From NCBI GenBank assembly GCA_021371965.1, contig JAJFVE010000060.1, forward strand, positions 1 through 35,095: a stretch of DNA of 35,095 nucleotides, in the 5' to 3' direction. This document shows positions 14,848 through 22,615 of the stretch, one piece after another. Below the pieces are notes generated by a model. The model was not told the origin of the DNA and did no database searches. It saw only the letters and a program-made list of their open reading frames with translations. This DNA comes from Planctomycetaceae bacterium. GTDB taxonomy: Bacteria; Planctomycetota; Phycisphaerae; SM23-33. The stretch's first letter is position 1. Each line of letters opens with the position of its first letter. Made by a program: the position numbers and the translations under genes.

Positions 14848-15900
14848 ATGATAGAAGTGAATCGAAAAGGCGAGGTCTGGATTTTTGCCGAGCAGGAAGC
14901 GGGCAAGTTGTCGGATGTGCCGCTGGAACTGCTGACCAAGGCGCGCGAACTGGCCGACACCCTTAAGGTGCCCGTCGGCGCGATGCTGCTGGGCTCGGGC
15001 GTCAAGAGCCTGGCCGACACGCTCATCGCCCGCGGGGCCGACAAGGTCTACCTCGTCGACGACGCCAAGCTCGCCCGCTACCAAAACGCCTCCTACCGCA
15101 AGGCCATCTGCAGCCTCATCGAGCAGTTCAAGCCGCAGATCTGCCTCTACGGCGCCACGGCCATCGGCCGCGACCTGGCCCCCACCGTCGCCAGCGCCAT
15201 GAAGTGCGGTCTGACGGCCGACTGCACCGACCTGCAGATCGGCGACCACAAGCCCGCCGGCAGCGAGGTCAACCACGAGAACCTGCTGCTGCAGATTCGC
15301 CCGGCCTTCGGCGGCAACATCATCGCCACGATCGTCAACTTCGACCGCTGGCCGCAGATGGCCACCGTTCGCGAAGGCGTCATGCCCATGAGCGAAGCCA
15401 AGGCCTCGCGCAAGGGGCAGGTCGTCGCCTGCAAGACCGGCCTGGAGGGCCTGGTCCTGCCGCTGGAGATCCTCGAGAGCGAGCGACGCGAGAAGAAGGT
15501 CAACCTCAAGGCTTCGCGCATCATCGTCGCCGGCGGCGCCGGCGTCGGCGGGCGCGAGAACTTCAAGCTGATCTGGGACCTGGCCCACTGCCTGGGCGGC
15601 GCCGTCGGCGGCAGCCGCGCGGCGATTGACCTGGGTTACGTCGACCACGACCACCAGATCGGGCAGACCGGCACGACCGTTCGCCCGGCGCTGTACGTGG
15701 CCTGCGGCATCAGCGGCGCGGTTCAGCACCGCGCGGGCATGCAGGAATCGGCCAAGATCCTGGCCATCAACACCGACCGCGACGCGCCGATCTTCTCCAT
15801 CGCCCACTACGGCATCGTCGGCGACATGAACGTCGTGATCCCCAAGATGATCAAGGCCATCCGCGGCGGCGCCTCGATCGAACAGGCCGCGAAGGCTTAA
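14848..15900 (+). CDS. etfA: Electron transfer flavoprotein, alpha subunit
   Basis: The large ETF subunit, 350 residues, carrying the FAD that shuttles electrons between the dehydrogenase and the respiratory or other acceptor. The C-terminal FAD domain is diagnostic: GQTGTTVRP at 272-280, GISGAVQHRAGM near 287-298 and INTDRDAPIF near 307-316, then YGIVGDMNVVIP. The N-terminal domain has VWIFAEQEAGKL and LYGATAIGRDLAP. The ATG directly follows the right arm of the inserted dyad; translation may depend on mRNA structure there. The acyl-CoA dehydrogenase gene follows after 16 bases, giving a complete electron-transfer module apart from the ETF oxidoreductase. Confidence 0.95.
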   Translation: MIEVNRKGEVWIFAEQEAGKLSDVPLELLTKARELADTLKVPVGAMLLGSGVKSLADTLIARGADKVYLVDDAKLARYQNASYRKAICSLIEQFKPQICLYGATAIGRDLAPTVASAMKCGLTADCTDLQIGDHKPAGSEVNHENLLLQIRPAFGGNIIATIVNFDRWPQMATVREGVMPMSEAKASRKGQVVACKTGLEGLVLPLEILESERREKKVNLKASRIIVAGGAGVGGRENFKLIWDLAHCLGGAVGGSRAAIDLGYVDHDHQIGQTGTTVRPALYVACGISGAVQHRAGMQESAKILAINTDRDAPIFSIAHYGIVGDMNVVIPKMIKAIRGGASIEQAAKA

Positions 15901-15916
15901 GAAAAGGATTTTCGTC

Positions 15917-17662
15917 ATGGCGAACTTCTACAACGATAACGAAGACATCAGCTTCCTCTTCGACCATATGGACGTGGCCCGCCTGGCGGGCATCGTGGAA
16001 GAAGACTTCCGCTTTGCCAAGGAGTTCGACTTCGCCCCCGTCGACGCCAAAGAGGCCGTCAGCAACTACCGCCAGATCCTGGCCAGCCTCGGCGAGATCG
16101 CCGGCGACCAGATCGCCCCCACAGCCGAGGAGACCGACAAGGTCGGCAACACCCTCAACGCCGACGGCTCGGTGACCTACGCTCCCGGCATCGCCAAGGC
16201 CATCAAGCTGCTGGGCCAGGCCGACCTGATGGGCTTCACCCTGCCTTACCGCTTCGGCGGGATCAACTGCCCGCAGCTGGTCTACACGATGAGCAACGAG
16301 ATGATCAGCCGCGCCGATGCGTCGCTGATGAACATCTACGGCCTGCAGGGCATCGCCGAGACGATCAACGCCTTCGCCAGCGAAGAGATCAAGGGCCAGT
16401 ACCTGCCCCGCATGGCCAGCGGCGAATGGACCGGCGCGATGGTCCTGACCGAGCCCGACGCCGGCAGCGACCTGCAGTCGGTCAAGGTGCAGGCCTACCA
16501 GGACGACGCGGGCAACTGGTTCGTCCGCGGCGTGAAGCGCTTCATCACCAACGGCTGCGGCGAGGTGCTGCTGGTGCTGGCGCGGTCCGAGCCGGACATC
16601 ACCGACGGGCGCGGCCTGAGCGTGATCCTGGTCGAGCGCGGACCCAAGGTTAAGATTCGCCGCCTGGAAAACAAGCTGGGCATCAAGGGCAGCCCGACGT
16701 GCGAAATCTTCTTCGACAACGCCCCGGGCCTGCTCGTCGGCGAGCGCCAGCGCGGGCTGATCACCTACGTCATGAGCCTGATGAACGGCGCCCGAATCGG
16801 GATCGCCGCCCAGGCCCTGGGCATCGGCGAGGCCGCCTACCGCGTCGCCCGCGACTACGCCCACAGCCGCCGCCAGTTCGACACCGAGATCGAGAACTTC
16901 CCGGCCGTGCGCGAACTGCTGGTCGACATGAACATCGACGTGCAGGCCGCCCGCGCCCTGACGTACTACGCGACGTTCTGCGTGGACCTTGAGACCGGCG
17001 CCCTCAAGCAGCTCGAGTTCGGCAACGTGACGGACAAGGAACAGGCCAAGGCCCTCAAGCAGACCTCCCGCACGTACAAGCGGCTCAACGGCATGCTCAC
17101 GCCGATGGCCAAGTACTATGCCTCCGAGATGTCGATGCGCGTCAGCAACGGCTCGATGGCCGTGCTCGGCGGCAGCGGCTACATGAAGGACTACCCCGTC
17201 GAGCGGTACCTGCGCGACAGCCGCATCACCACGATCTACGAAGGCACCAGCCAGTTGCAGGTCGTCGCGGCCGTCCGCGGCGTCAGCAGCGGCGGCGTCG
17301 AAGGCGTGATGAACGAAGTGCTCAACAACCGCCAGTGGCCCGCCGACATCCAGCCCACCGTCGACAAGGTCAAGGAAGGCTACGCCCTGCTGGTCGAGGC
17401 CATGGCCTTCGCCAAGGAAAAGGGCATGGAATACACCGACCTGTACGGCCGCAAGATCGTCGACATGGCCATCGCCGTCATCGTCGGGGCCCTGTTCTGC
17501 GACCATGCCACCGGCAAGGAATCCAAGAAAGCCATCGCCGCGCGTTGGATGGCCGCCAAGCTGCCCGAGATGCGCATGAACAAGGAACTGGTCCTCAGCG
17601 GCGACCGCAGCGTCATCACCGACTTCGCCACCCTCGCCGGCCCCGTGCCGGTAGTAGAGTAG
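15917..17662 (+). CDS. Acyl-CoA dehydrogenase, long (581-residue) type
   Basis: An FAD enzyme that oxidises acyl-CoA to enoyl-CoA and passes electrons to ETF, here encoded just upstream. Domain order is N-terminal helical region (to about 150), beta domain with GAMVLTEPDAGSDLQSVK and KRFITNG, then the C-terminal helical domain with NGARIGIAAQALGIGEAAY and SRRQFDTEI. The catalytic Glu is E442 in IYEGTSQLQ. About 130 residues follow the catalytic loop, the extension typical of the roughly 600-residue class; substrate chain length cannot be read from this. AAGGA at 15904-15908 precedes the ATG. Its TAG stop is the first part of a GTAGCACGGGC repeat; the operon terminator follows at 17774. Confidence 0.93.
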   Translation: MANFYNDNEDISFLFDHMDVARLAGIVEEDFRFAKEFDFAPVDAKEAVSNYRQILASLGEIAGDQIAPTAEETDKVGNTLNADGSVTYAPGIAKAIKLLGQADLMGFTLPYRFGGINCPQLVYTMSNEMISRADASLMNIYGLQGIAETINAFASEEIKGQYLPRMASGEWTGAMVLTEPDAGSDLQSVKVQAYQDDAGNWFVRGVKRFITNGCGEVLLVLARSEPDITDGRGLSVILVERGPKVKIRRLENKLGIKGSPTCEIFFDNAPGLLVGERQRGLITYVMSLMNGARIGIAAQALGIGEAAYRVARDYAHSRRQFDTEIENFPAVRELLVDMNIDVQAARALTYYATFCVDLETGALKQLEFGNVTDKEQAKALKQTSRTYKRLNGMLTPMAKYYASEMSMRVSNGSMAVLGGSGYMKDYPVERYLRDSRITTIYEGTSQLQVVAAVRGVSSGGVEGVMNEVLNNRQWPADIQPTVDKVKEGYALLVEAMAFAKEKGMEYTDLYGRKIVDMAIAVIVGALFCDHATGKESKKAIAARWMAAKLPEMRMNKELVLSGDRSVITDFATLAGPVPVVE

Positions 17663-17705
17663 CACGGGCATCTTGCCCGTGAGTAGCATGGGCGTCCCGC
17701 CCATG
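17659..17705. repeat. Tandem CACGGGC and CATGGGC hairpins at the acyl-CoA dehydrogenase stop
   Basis: CACGGGCATCTTGCCCGTG is followed by CATGGGCGTCCCGCCCATG. The pair is nearly identical to 6268-6314 at the galK end. Its leading GTAG supplies the acyl-CoA dehydrogenase stop codon. Confidence 0.9.
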
Positions 17706-17725
17706 TTCCGGGTTCGGGGAGAGCG

Positions 17726-17761
17726 GGATTACGCGGATTTAGGGGATTAAGAGGATTAGAA
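17726..17761. repeat. One-armed nonamer array, GGATTA type
   Basis: GGATTA-type cores start at 17726, 17735, 17744 and 17753, an exact 9-nt period over four units. No complementary arm follows. It lies between the acyl-CoA dehydrogenase stop and the operon terminator. Confidence 0.8.
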
Positions 17762-17773
17762 ACAAAGTAGTTG

Positions 17774-17811
17774 AAACGGCCGTCCCCGACACGGGACGGC
17801 CGTTTTGTTTT
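17774..17811 (+). terminator. Rho-independent terminator of the etf-acyl-CoA dehydrogenase operon
   Basis: A perfect 13-bp stem, AAACGGCCGTCCC (17774-17786) with its complement (17793-17805), 6-nt loop, then TGTTTTG. The stem's own TTT end extends the U-tract; it could also work leftward. Confidence 0.88.
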
Positions 17812-17815
17812 GTGG

Positions 17816-17834
17816 CATGGGCGTCTCGCCCATG
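17816..17834. repeat. CATGGGCG hairpin
   Basis: CATGGGCGTCTCGCCCATG, a perfect copy of the compact hairpin seen at 6295, directly after the operon terminator. A broken copy (CATGGGCGGTCCCGG) follows at about 17847. Confidence 0.85.
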
Positions 17835-17881
17835 CTCCCTCCGTGGCATGGGCGGTCCCGGGGGAAGGTTTCATCCATGAA

Positions 17882-17907
17882 CGCGCGGGGCAAGCCCCGC
17901 CGCTAAC
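17882..17907. repeat. Partial inverted copy of the nested TTAGCGG element
   Basis: The 26 bases are the exact reverse complement of 10306-10331, including the GCGGGGC/GCCCCGC hairpin; the remaining two hairpins of the full element are absent. Confidence 0.85.
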
Positions 17908-17913
17908 GGGTCT

Positions 17914-18077
17914 TTCGCGACCATCCGGCGCCGGGAGGGGTATTTTACCGCAAATATCTGTCAGTAAATGACTTACGTAATATATGCTTCCGATCCATAT
18001 GTTTTCTTTCCCCAGAACCCGCTGTGAAAAGTACAACAAAGTGCAATAGCACCTAATCTCGTGCGGGCTGTGGTGGT
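17914..18077. other. Gene-free AT-richer stretch between convergent genes
   Basis: From about 17940 to 18060 the composition is visibly richer in A and T than anywhere nearby, with a TTACGTAA palindrome (17973-17980). I find no convincing reading frame, promoter pair or terminator. It could be decayed sequence or an unrecognised RNA. Confidence 0.4.
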
Positions 18078-18734
18078 TTATCCCTTTGAAATGATTCCGG
18101 CTTCTTTGCGGAGCTTCTCGATGTCCAAGGCGTTGATGTAGGTCACCAGATTCTGCCAGATCTCGTGGAAGCCGAACCCGCCTTCGGTCATCTCCTGCAG
18201 GGCCTGCTCTTTGCTCCAGCCCTGCACGGCGATGCGGTAGACGGCGCACATCGTGCCGGTGCGGTCGCTGCCGTGCTGGCAGTGGACGAACACCGGCTGG
18301 CGATCAGGGTTCGACACGATCTGCAGGAAACGGATGATGTCTTCGTCCTCAGCATGCCAGGCGTTCATGGGGATGCTCTCGGCGCCCAAGCCGGTGCGTC
18401 CGATCTCGTCGCGGTCGCTGTGCATCGACCGCAGATTGATGACCGTGCGGACGCCCATGGTCTTGAGCTGCTTCATGCCCTCGGCCGTCGGCTGCGCGCC
18501 GCGGTAGAGGGTCTGGCTGACCTGGTGGAGGTTGGGCAGTCCGGGCCTGGACATGCTGGCGGCCCAGGGTCGCGTTGCGGAGAGAGTGGCCTGCTGAGCG
18601 TCGCCGTTGTCTTTGCTCGTCAGCAGGGCCAGCACGTCGATGTCGACGGCGCGCAGGCCCAGCACACCCCCGCCCGCGGCCAGCACGAGAAGCAGCAGGA
18701 CAGTCAACCATCTGCGGCGCGTTCGCTTTGCCAT
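18078..18734 (-). CDS. Membrane-anchored tyrosine/dual-specificity phosphatase-like protein
   Basis: A 218-residue protein. After the basic MAKRTRRRWL comes a single hydrophobic segment (about 10-28), so the catalytic part is probably periplasmic or held at the membrane. The phosphatase loop is HCQHGSDRTG with nucleophile C152 and R158 (CX5R). Upstream elements fit the family: LYRGAQPTAEGMKQLK, GVRTVINLR and an acidic loop HAEDEDI that may hold the general acid. The start at 18734 begins the anchor; the longer open frame is repeat DNA. Substrate is unknown: proteins, phosphoinositol-like compounds and nucleotides are all known for relatives. It stands alone, facing leftward. Confidence 0.87.
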   Translation of the reverse strand: MAKRTRRRWLTVLLLLVLAAGGGVLGLRAVDIDVLALLTSKDNGDAQQATLSATRPWAASMSRPGLPNLHQVSQTLYRGAQPTAEGMKQLKTMGVRTVINLRSMHSDRDEIGRTGLGAESIPMNAWHAEDEDIIRFLQIVSNPDRQPVFVHCQHGSDRTGTMCAVYRIAVQGWSKEQALQEMTEGGFGFHEIWQNLVTYINALDIEKLRKEAGIISKG

Positions 18735-18801
18735 AATCTCCGCCTCAAGAGGTTCGTGAAGAAAGAATTGTACCAGAGCGGCGTGCGGGGTTGCGAATGA
18801 A

Positions 18802-18836
18802 GTTGTGCCCTCTGTGATCTCTGTGGCAAGGTTGTT
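18802..18836. repeat. Half of a CACAGAG-family dyad
   Basis: CTCTGTGATCTCTGTGGCAA followed by GGTTGTT matches the right arm of the complete copy at 31926-31962; no left arm is present. It lies upstream of two divergent genes. Confidence 0.7.
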
Positions 18837-18891
18837 ACTGGCTGACAGCCGGCTCCCCGGCGGGTACACTGATCGCCAATAGGAGAGGCGA

Positions 18892-20073
18892 TTGTCCTGG
18901 CTGGAAGACAAACTCACCCCCTGCCGCAGCGAGCCCCAGCCGCTTTGGGCGGACCTGTATTGCCTGCTGACGCTGGCAACGCTGGCCGTAACGCTGCCGT
19001 GGTGGCAGGGATCGCATCTGCAGACGATGGTGTGGTTGGCCGACCAGGCGACCTCGCCCTATCTGCCGCCGGCGCTGGCGATGCTGCTGGCGATGCGGCG
19101 CGGGGCCATCGACATGAGCGTCTGGGCCGTGGCGGCAGTGGGCGGTCTGGCGGCCGCGGTGGCTCTGAACACCGGGTGGTCGGGATGGTCGGCCGTCGGG
19201 GTGGGGATCGCGGCCGGGGCGGGCATCGGGGCGTTCAATGGTCTGCTGGCCGTTGTGCTTCGCCGCCCGGTGCCGGCAATCACTCTGGTGGTGGGGCTGC
19301 TGATCGTGCTGGCGGCGTGGCAGTTCGGCAGCGGTCGCGAGGTGCTGGTCAACGAGGAGGCGATGGAGGCGATCCAGTCTTCGCAGTACGACAGCGAGGG
19401 TCTGCGGCGGCTGCTGGTCAGCGGATGCTTCCTGGCGGTGCTGGCAGGTCTGCTCAACCGGGTACTGCCGGCGGATCATCCGCGCCGGGGACGGTGGGAC
19501 CTGCTGGTGATCCTGTCGGTGTCAGGGGCGTTGTCGGCCTGCGGAGGCGTGGCATGGGTGCTCAGCCACGCCCAGGCGCCGCTGCCGACGCGGGTGATCG
19601 GCGACCTGCGCGTCGCGGTGGCGGCGGTGCTGGCCGGGGGGTTGTTCCTGAGGGGACCGGGTCGCAGTCTGGTCTGCGTGGCATTGCTTCCGGCGGCGAT
19701 AGTGGTGACGACGGCCTGGCGGCAGAGTTTCTTTCCATTCCTCGTGGGGGGGTACTGGGCGCACATGCTGGTGCTGCTGGGGGTGGTTGGGATTTCGCAG
19801 ATCGCCGTCCGCCGCGTGGTCCGAGGGCGCGGCGCCGAAATCGGGGCGGCGCTGGCGGTGTGGTTCATCATGTGCCTGATGGGCCTGGGCCTGACGGCCT
19901 CGGCCGGCGCGCTGCGTGCGACGGCGGCGACGACCCAGTCGGCGACGGGCGTTTCTTCGGCGGAACCGCGGTCGCTCAAGGCGCTGCGCGTAGGGGCGAT
20001 GGCGGCGTGCACGGCGGCCGCGGTGCTGCTGGGCCGGGCGATGCGGCGGCGGAAGGACCAGGCTAGAGGTTAG
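18892..20073 (+). CDS. RbsC-like ABC sugar permease homologue, orphan
   Basis: A 393-residue polytopic protein with about nine or ten hydrophobic segments. The stretch GAIDMSVWAVAAVGGLAAA followed by GAFNGLLAVVLRRPVPAITL resembles the GGIDLSVGS and LNGLLV-type signatures of ribose-type permeases. The match fades towards the C-terminus. No ATPase or sugar-binding protein is adjacent, so it is either an orphan subunit or a diverged membrane protein with another role. The proposed start is TTG 18892, supported by AGGAGAGG at 18881-18888; no ATG lies close. The TAG stop is inside an AGAGGTT heptamer array. The family assignment is moderate. Confidence 0.68.
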   Translation: MSWLEDKLTPCRSEPQPLWADLYCLLTLATLAVTLPWWQGSHLQTMVWLADQATSPYLPPALAMLLAMRRGAIDMSVWAVAAVGGLAAAVALNTGWSGWSAVGVGIAAGAGIGAFNGLLAVVLRRPVPAITLVVGLLIVLAAWQFGSGREVLVNEEAMEAIQSSQYDSEGLRRLLVSGCFLAVLAGLLNRVLPADHPRRGRWDLLVILSVSGALSACGGVAWVLSHAQAPLPTRVIGDLRVAVAAVLAGGLFLRGPGRSLVCVALLPAAIVVTTAWRQSFFPFLVGGYWAHMLVLLGVVGISQIAVRRVVRGRGAEIGAALAVWFIMCLMGLGLTASAGALRATAATTQSATGVSSAEPRSLKALRVGAMAACTAAAVLLGRAMRRRKDQARG

Positions 20074-20124
20074 AGGTTAGAGCCGGTTCACGCTCACCTC
20101 TCACCCCTCGCCTCTCGCCTCTTG
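20063..20124. repeat. Heptamer dyad, AGAGGTT type
   Basis: The left arm has AGAGGTT twice plus AGAG; the right arm iterates ACCTCTC, ACCCCTC, GCCTCTC, GCCTCTT. Both have 7-nt period, and they pair except at the two variable unit positions. It joins the stops of two convergent genes: the permease TAG is inside, and the DUF4159 stop begins at 20125. Confidence 0.88.
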
Positions 20125-22437
20125 TCAGAACGCTCCGCCGCCGCCGGGAACGGTCGCGGGCGCGACGGCGGGCGCGGGAGTGTTGGGAGGCGCCGGTTGC
20201 GACGTAGAGGCGCCGGGGACGTTTTGAACCGTGTCGGCGTAGATCACGAGGTTGCGCATCAAGTCGAAGGCCGTTTCGATATCATAACCGTCGATCGTGC
20301 CGGCGCGGCAGGCGACCAGCCCGCACGTCAGGTCCAGCGGGCTGAAGATCACGCCCGCGCGTCCGCCGCCGACGGTCACGCACTTGAACTGCGGATCGCG
20401 ACCGGTGATTTTGACGGCGGTGGCCATGCGGAACCCGCATTCCTTGATTTCCTTGTCGGCGAGCAGGAACATCGGCGCCACGGGCGAGAGCGAGGTCAGG
20501 CGGTTCTGGCGGTCGGGGAAGGCCCGCCGCAGGAGGCTCTCGACGCAGGCGGTGAAGGTGGGGTTTCCGCCGGCGGAGTCGATGATGAGCGTGCCGCCGC
20601 CATTGACGAAGGCGGCGAGCTTCTTGGCTTCTTCGTCAGAAAACTCGGCGGTGCCCGAGCCGGTCATGTGGGCGACCTTTGCCCCGGCGGGCAGCTCGGT
20701 CAACGTCACGGGCGCGGGCAGATTGATGACGATGTTCTCGTCCTGGGCCATCATGTCCTTGAATCGGGCGAAGGCGCGGGGCTCGGGGTCCCACCGGCCT
20801 TTGTACTTGATGCGGTAGACCTCGATGGTCTTGGCGTTATCCTGGGCCTTGGCATCCTTGGGCCAGAACACGTGCCCGCGGGCGGGCAGGTCGCTGGTCT
20901 TGTCCAGGGCGTAGCGGGCGACGTTGTAGGCCAGTTGGAACTCGCGATGCTTGGTGTCGGTCAGGGAGCGGCTGGAGGTCCAGCGGGCGGCCAGGTCCTC
21001 GTCGCAATGCACCACCAGCGGGCGCGCGCCGTTGGTCACTTCGCTGAACTGGCTGGTCTTCTTGATGTTGAAGTACGAGGTGTACAAGGCGCTGTTGGCG
21101 TCGACGCGGTGGATCGGATAGTCCGGGAACATCATCTTGTAGGCGTACTGCATGGCCTGGTTGAAGGCCGTGCCGCCCTGCTGCACGACGGTGAAGATCG
21201 TCCCGCCTTCCTCGACGAACTTCTTGAGCATCTCGAGATGCTCGGGCGTGAGCTTGGGGTCGCTGGTCCCGGTGATGTACAGGATCGACGCGTCGTGCCA
21301 CTCGTCGACGGGGTGCTTGAAGTCGACGATCTGCCAGTTCACTTCCGATTCCAGGTTCAGGCTCACCCATCGCGTCACGGCCGCAAGGTCGCGGCTGCGG
21401 CGGTCCCAGTCCCCGTCGTGCTGAAGCTTGTTGAACAGGAGGGGCTGGCGGCCTCGGATGAGGAACAGCAGGCCAAAGGCGGTATTGGGGACGTCGCCCC
21501 ATCCGCCGGACCAGACGCCGGTGGGTCCCTGTGTCTGCAGCAGGGTGGTGCCGATTTCCTTGTACCAGTCGTGCTGCCCGAACCACTTGTACCCGGCGGC
21601 CACGCCCACGCGCTCGACGCCGTAGTTGTAATAGCCGTCGGGTCCGGGGGCGAAGTTCTTGTCCAGCCAGTCCAGGCCCTTTTGGATGGCGTCGAAACGC
21701 TTTCCGGGGTTGGCGTCGGCCAGACCGGAGTAGTCGTAGCAGATGTAGAGCGTCGCGATGCCCGCGACGGTCATGGTGTTCTTTCCCACGGCCGCCTTGC
21801 CGCCGTACTGCCACCCGCCGTCGTCGCACTGAACGCTAACCCAGTGCTTGAGCACCTTGTTCCAGTAGTCGGGGGAGATGTCGATGCCGTCGGCGGCCGC
21901 CGCCCACACGCCCAGCAGACCGTACTGGCTGTTGGAGTGGTCGCCGGCTGCGGGGGTGCCGTTGGAGGTATAGGAATAAGACCCGTCGGAGGTCGAACCG
22001 ACCAGCAGGGCGGCTTCCTTCATCAATTGTTCGCGATATCGCCCCAAGGTGGTGGTGTTGGCGAGGTGCCAGGCATAGCATCGCAGGCCCAGGTCGTAGG
22101 TCCAGGTCGAGTCGTTGGCCTTGAGCCAGTCCAGGGCCTTCTTGAGGCGGGGTTCCTGGGGATTGATTCCGGCCGAGAGCAGCGCGTAGGTGGCCATGGC
22201 GGTCGGGCCGGTCTTGAACTGACCGTGGGGCGGCCAACTGCCGTCGGCGTTCTGGGCGGAGTAGAGGTAGTCGATGGCGAGCTTGATGGCCTTTTCGACG
22301 TTTTCGTCGGAGAACTCGATGGCTGCGGCGCCGGGCTTGAGGGCAACTTTCTTGCGCCGCTGTTTGGCTTCGAGCGGGCTGGCCAGGAGGGATGCAACCA
22401 GCGTCATGCACAGGAGAATCAGGGTTAGTCGTCGCAT
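20125..22437 (-). CDS. Exported DUF4159 protein with N-terminal alpha-alpha toroid (prenyltransferase/squalene-cyclase-like) repeats
   Basis: A 770-residue protein with a signal peptide (MRRLTLILLCMTLVASLLASPLEA). Residues about 40-350 have repeated helix pairs with motifs like AIDYLYSAQNADGSW, GLRCYAWHL, YGLLGVWAAA and VSVQCDDGGW, typical of the toroid fold of prenyltransferases and terpene cyclases, but no cyclase DXDD motif is seen. From about 390 there are DUF4159-like segments: DASILYITGTSDPKLTPEHLEMLKKFVEEGG and VYRIKYKGRWDPEPRAFARF with KLAAFVNGGGTLIIDSAGG. The end is Pro/Ala-rich. Function is unknown; DUF4159 proteins often occur with MoxR/VWA complexes, not seen here. The ATG at 22437 begins the signal peptide and has GAGG upstream. 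Confidence 0.85.
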   Translation of the reverse strand: MRRLTLILLCMTLVASLLASPLEAKQRRKKVALKPGAAAIEFSDENVEKAIKLAIDYLYSAQNADGSWPPHGQFKTGPTAMATYALLSAGINPQEPRLKKALDWLKANDSTWTYDLGLRCYAWHLANTTTLGRYREQLMKEAALLVGSTSDGSYSYTSNGTPAAGDHSNSQYGLLGVWAAAADGIDISPDYWNKVLKHWVSVQCDDGGWQYGGKAAVGKNTMTVAGIATLYICYDYSGLADANPGKRFDAIQKGLDWLDKNFAPGPDGYYNYGVERVGVAAGYKWFGQHDWYKEIGTTLLQTQGPTGVWSGGWGDVPNTAFGLLFLIRGRQPLLFNKLQHDGDWDRRSRDLAAVTRWVSLNLESEVNWQIVDFKHPVDEWHDASILYITGTSDPKLTPEHLEMLKKFVEEGGTIFTVVQQGGTAFNQAMQYAYKMMFPDYPIHRVDANSALYTSYFNIKKTSQFSEVTNGARPLVVHCDEDLAARWTSSRSLTDTKHREFQLAYNVARYALDKTSDLPARGHVFWPKDAKAQDNAKTIEVYRIKYKGRWDPEPRAFARFKDMMAQDENIVINLPAPVTLTELPAGAKVAHMTGSGTAEFSDEEAKKLAAFVNGGGTLIIDSAGGNPTFTACVESLLRRAFPDRQNRLTSLSPVAPMFLLADKEIKECGFRMATAVKITGRDPQFKCVTVGGGRAGVIFSPLDLTCGLVACRAGTIDGYDIETAFDLMRNLVIYADTVQNVPGASTSQPAPPNTPAPAVAPATVPGGGGAF

Positions 22438-22568
22438 GATGTCACCTCGGGTCCTCGACGGTTTGACTGCTGCGGCTCCCCGCCTGGCGTTCGGCAGCCT
22501 GCTCATCGAATTATGGCACGTTTGCCCGATCCTTTCAAGTAACCGGTCCGTCCTTTTCGCAGTTCGGC

Positions 22569-22604
22569 TGGGCCACAGAGCTCACAGAGAGTCTCTGTGG
22601 CCCA
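22569..22604. repeat. Compact CACAGAG-family hairpin after prfB
   Basis: TGGGCCACAGAG (22569-22580) and CTCTGTGGCCCA (22593-22604) form a perfect 12-bp stem with a 12-nt loop. It is 12 bases past the prfB stop and may act as a terminator for either strand, though no T-tract follows. Confidence 0.85.
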
Positions 22605-22615
22605 ATATCTTTTCG

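Noticed and set aside
17914..18077. tRNA or other known RNA gene
   Set aside because: No cloverleaf, T-loop GGTTCGA-like sequence or recognisable RNA family is visible.
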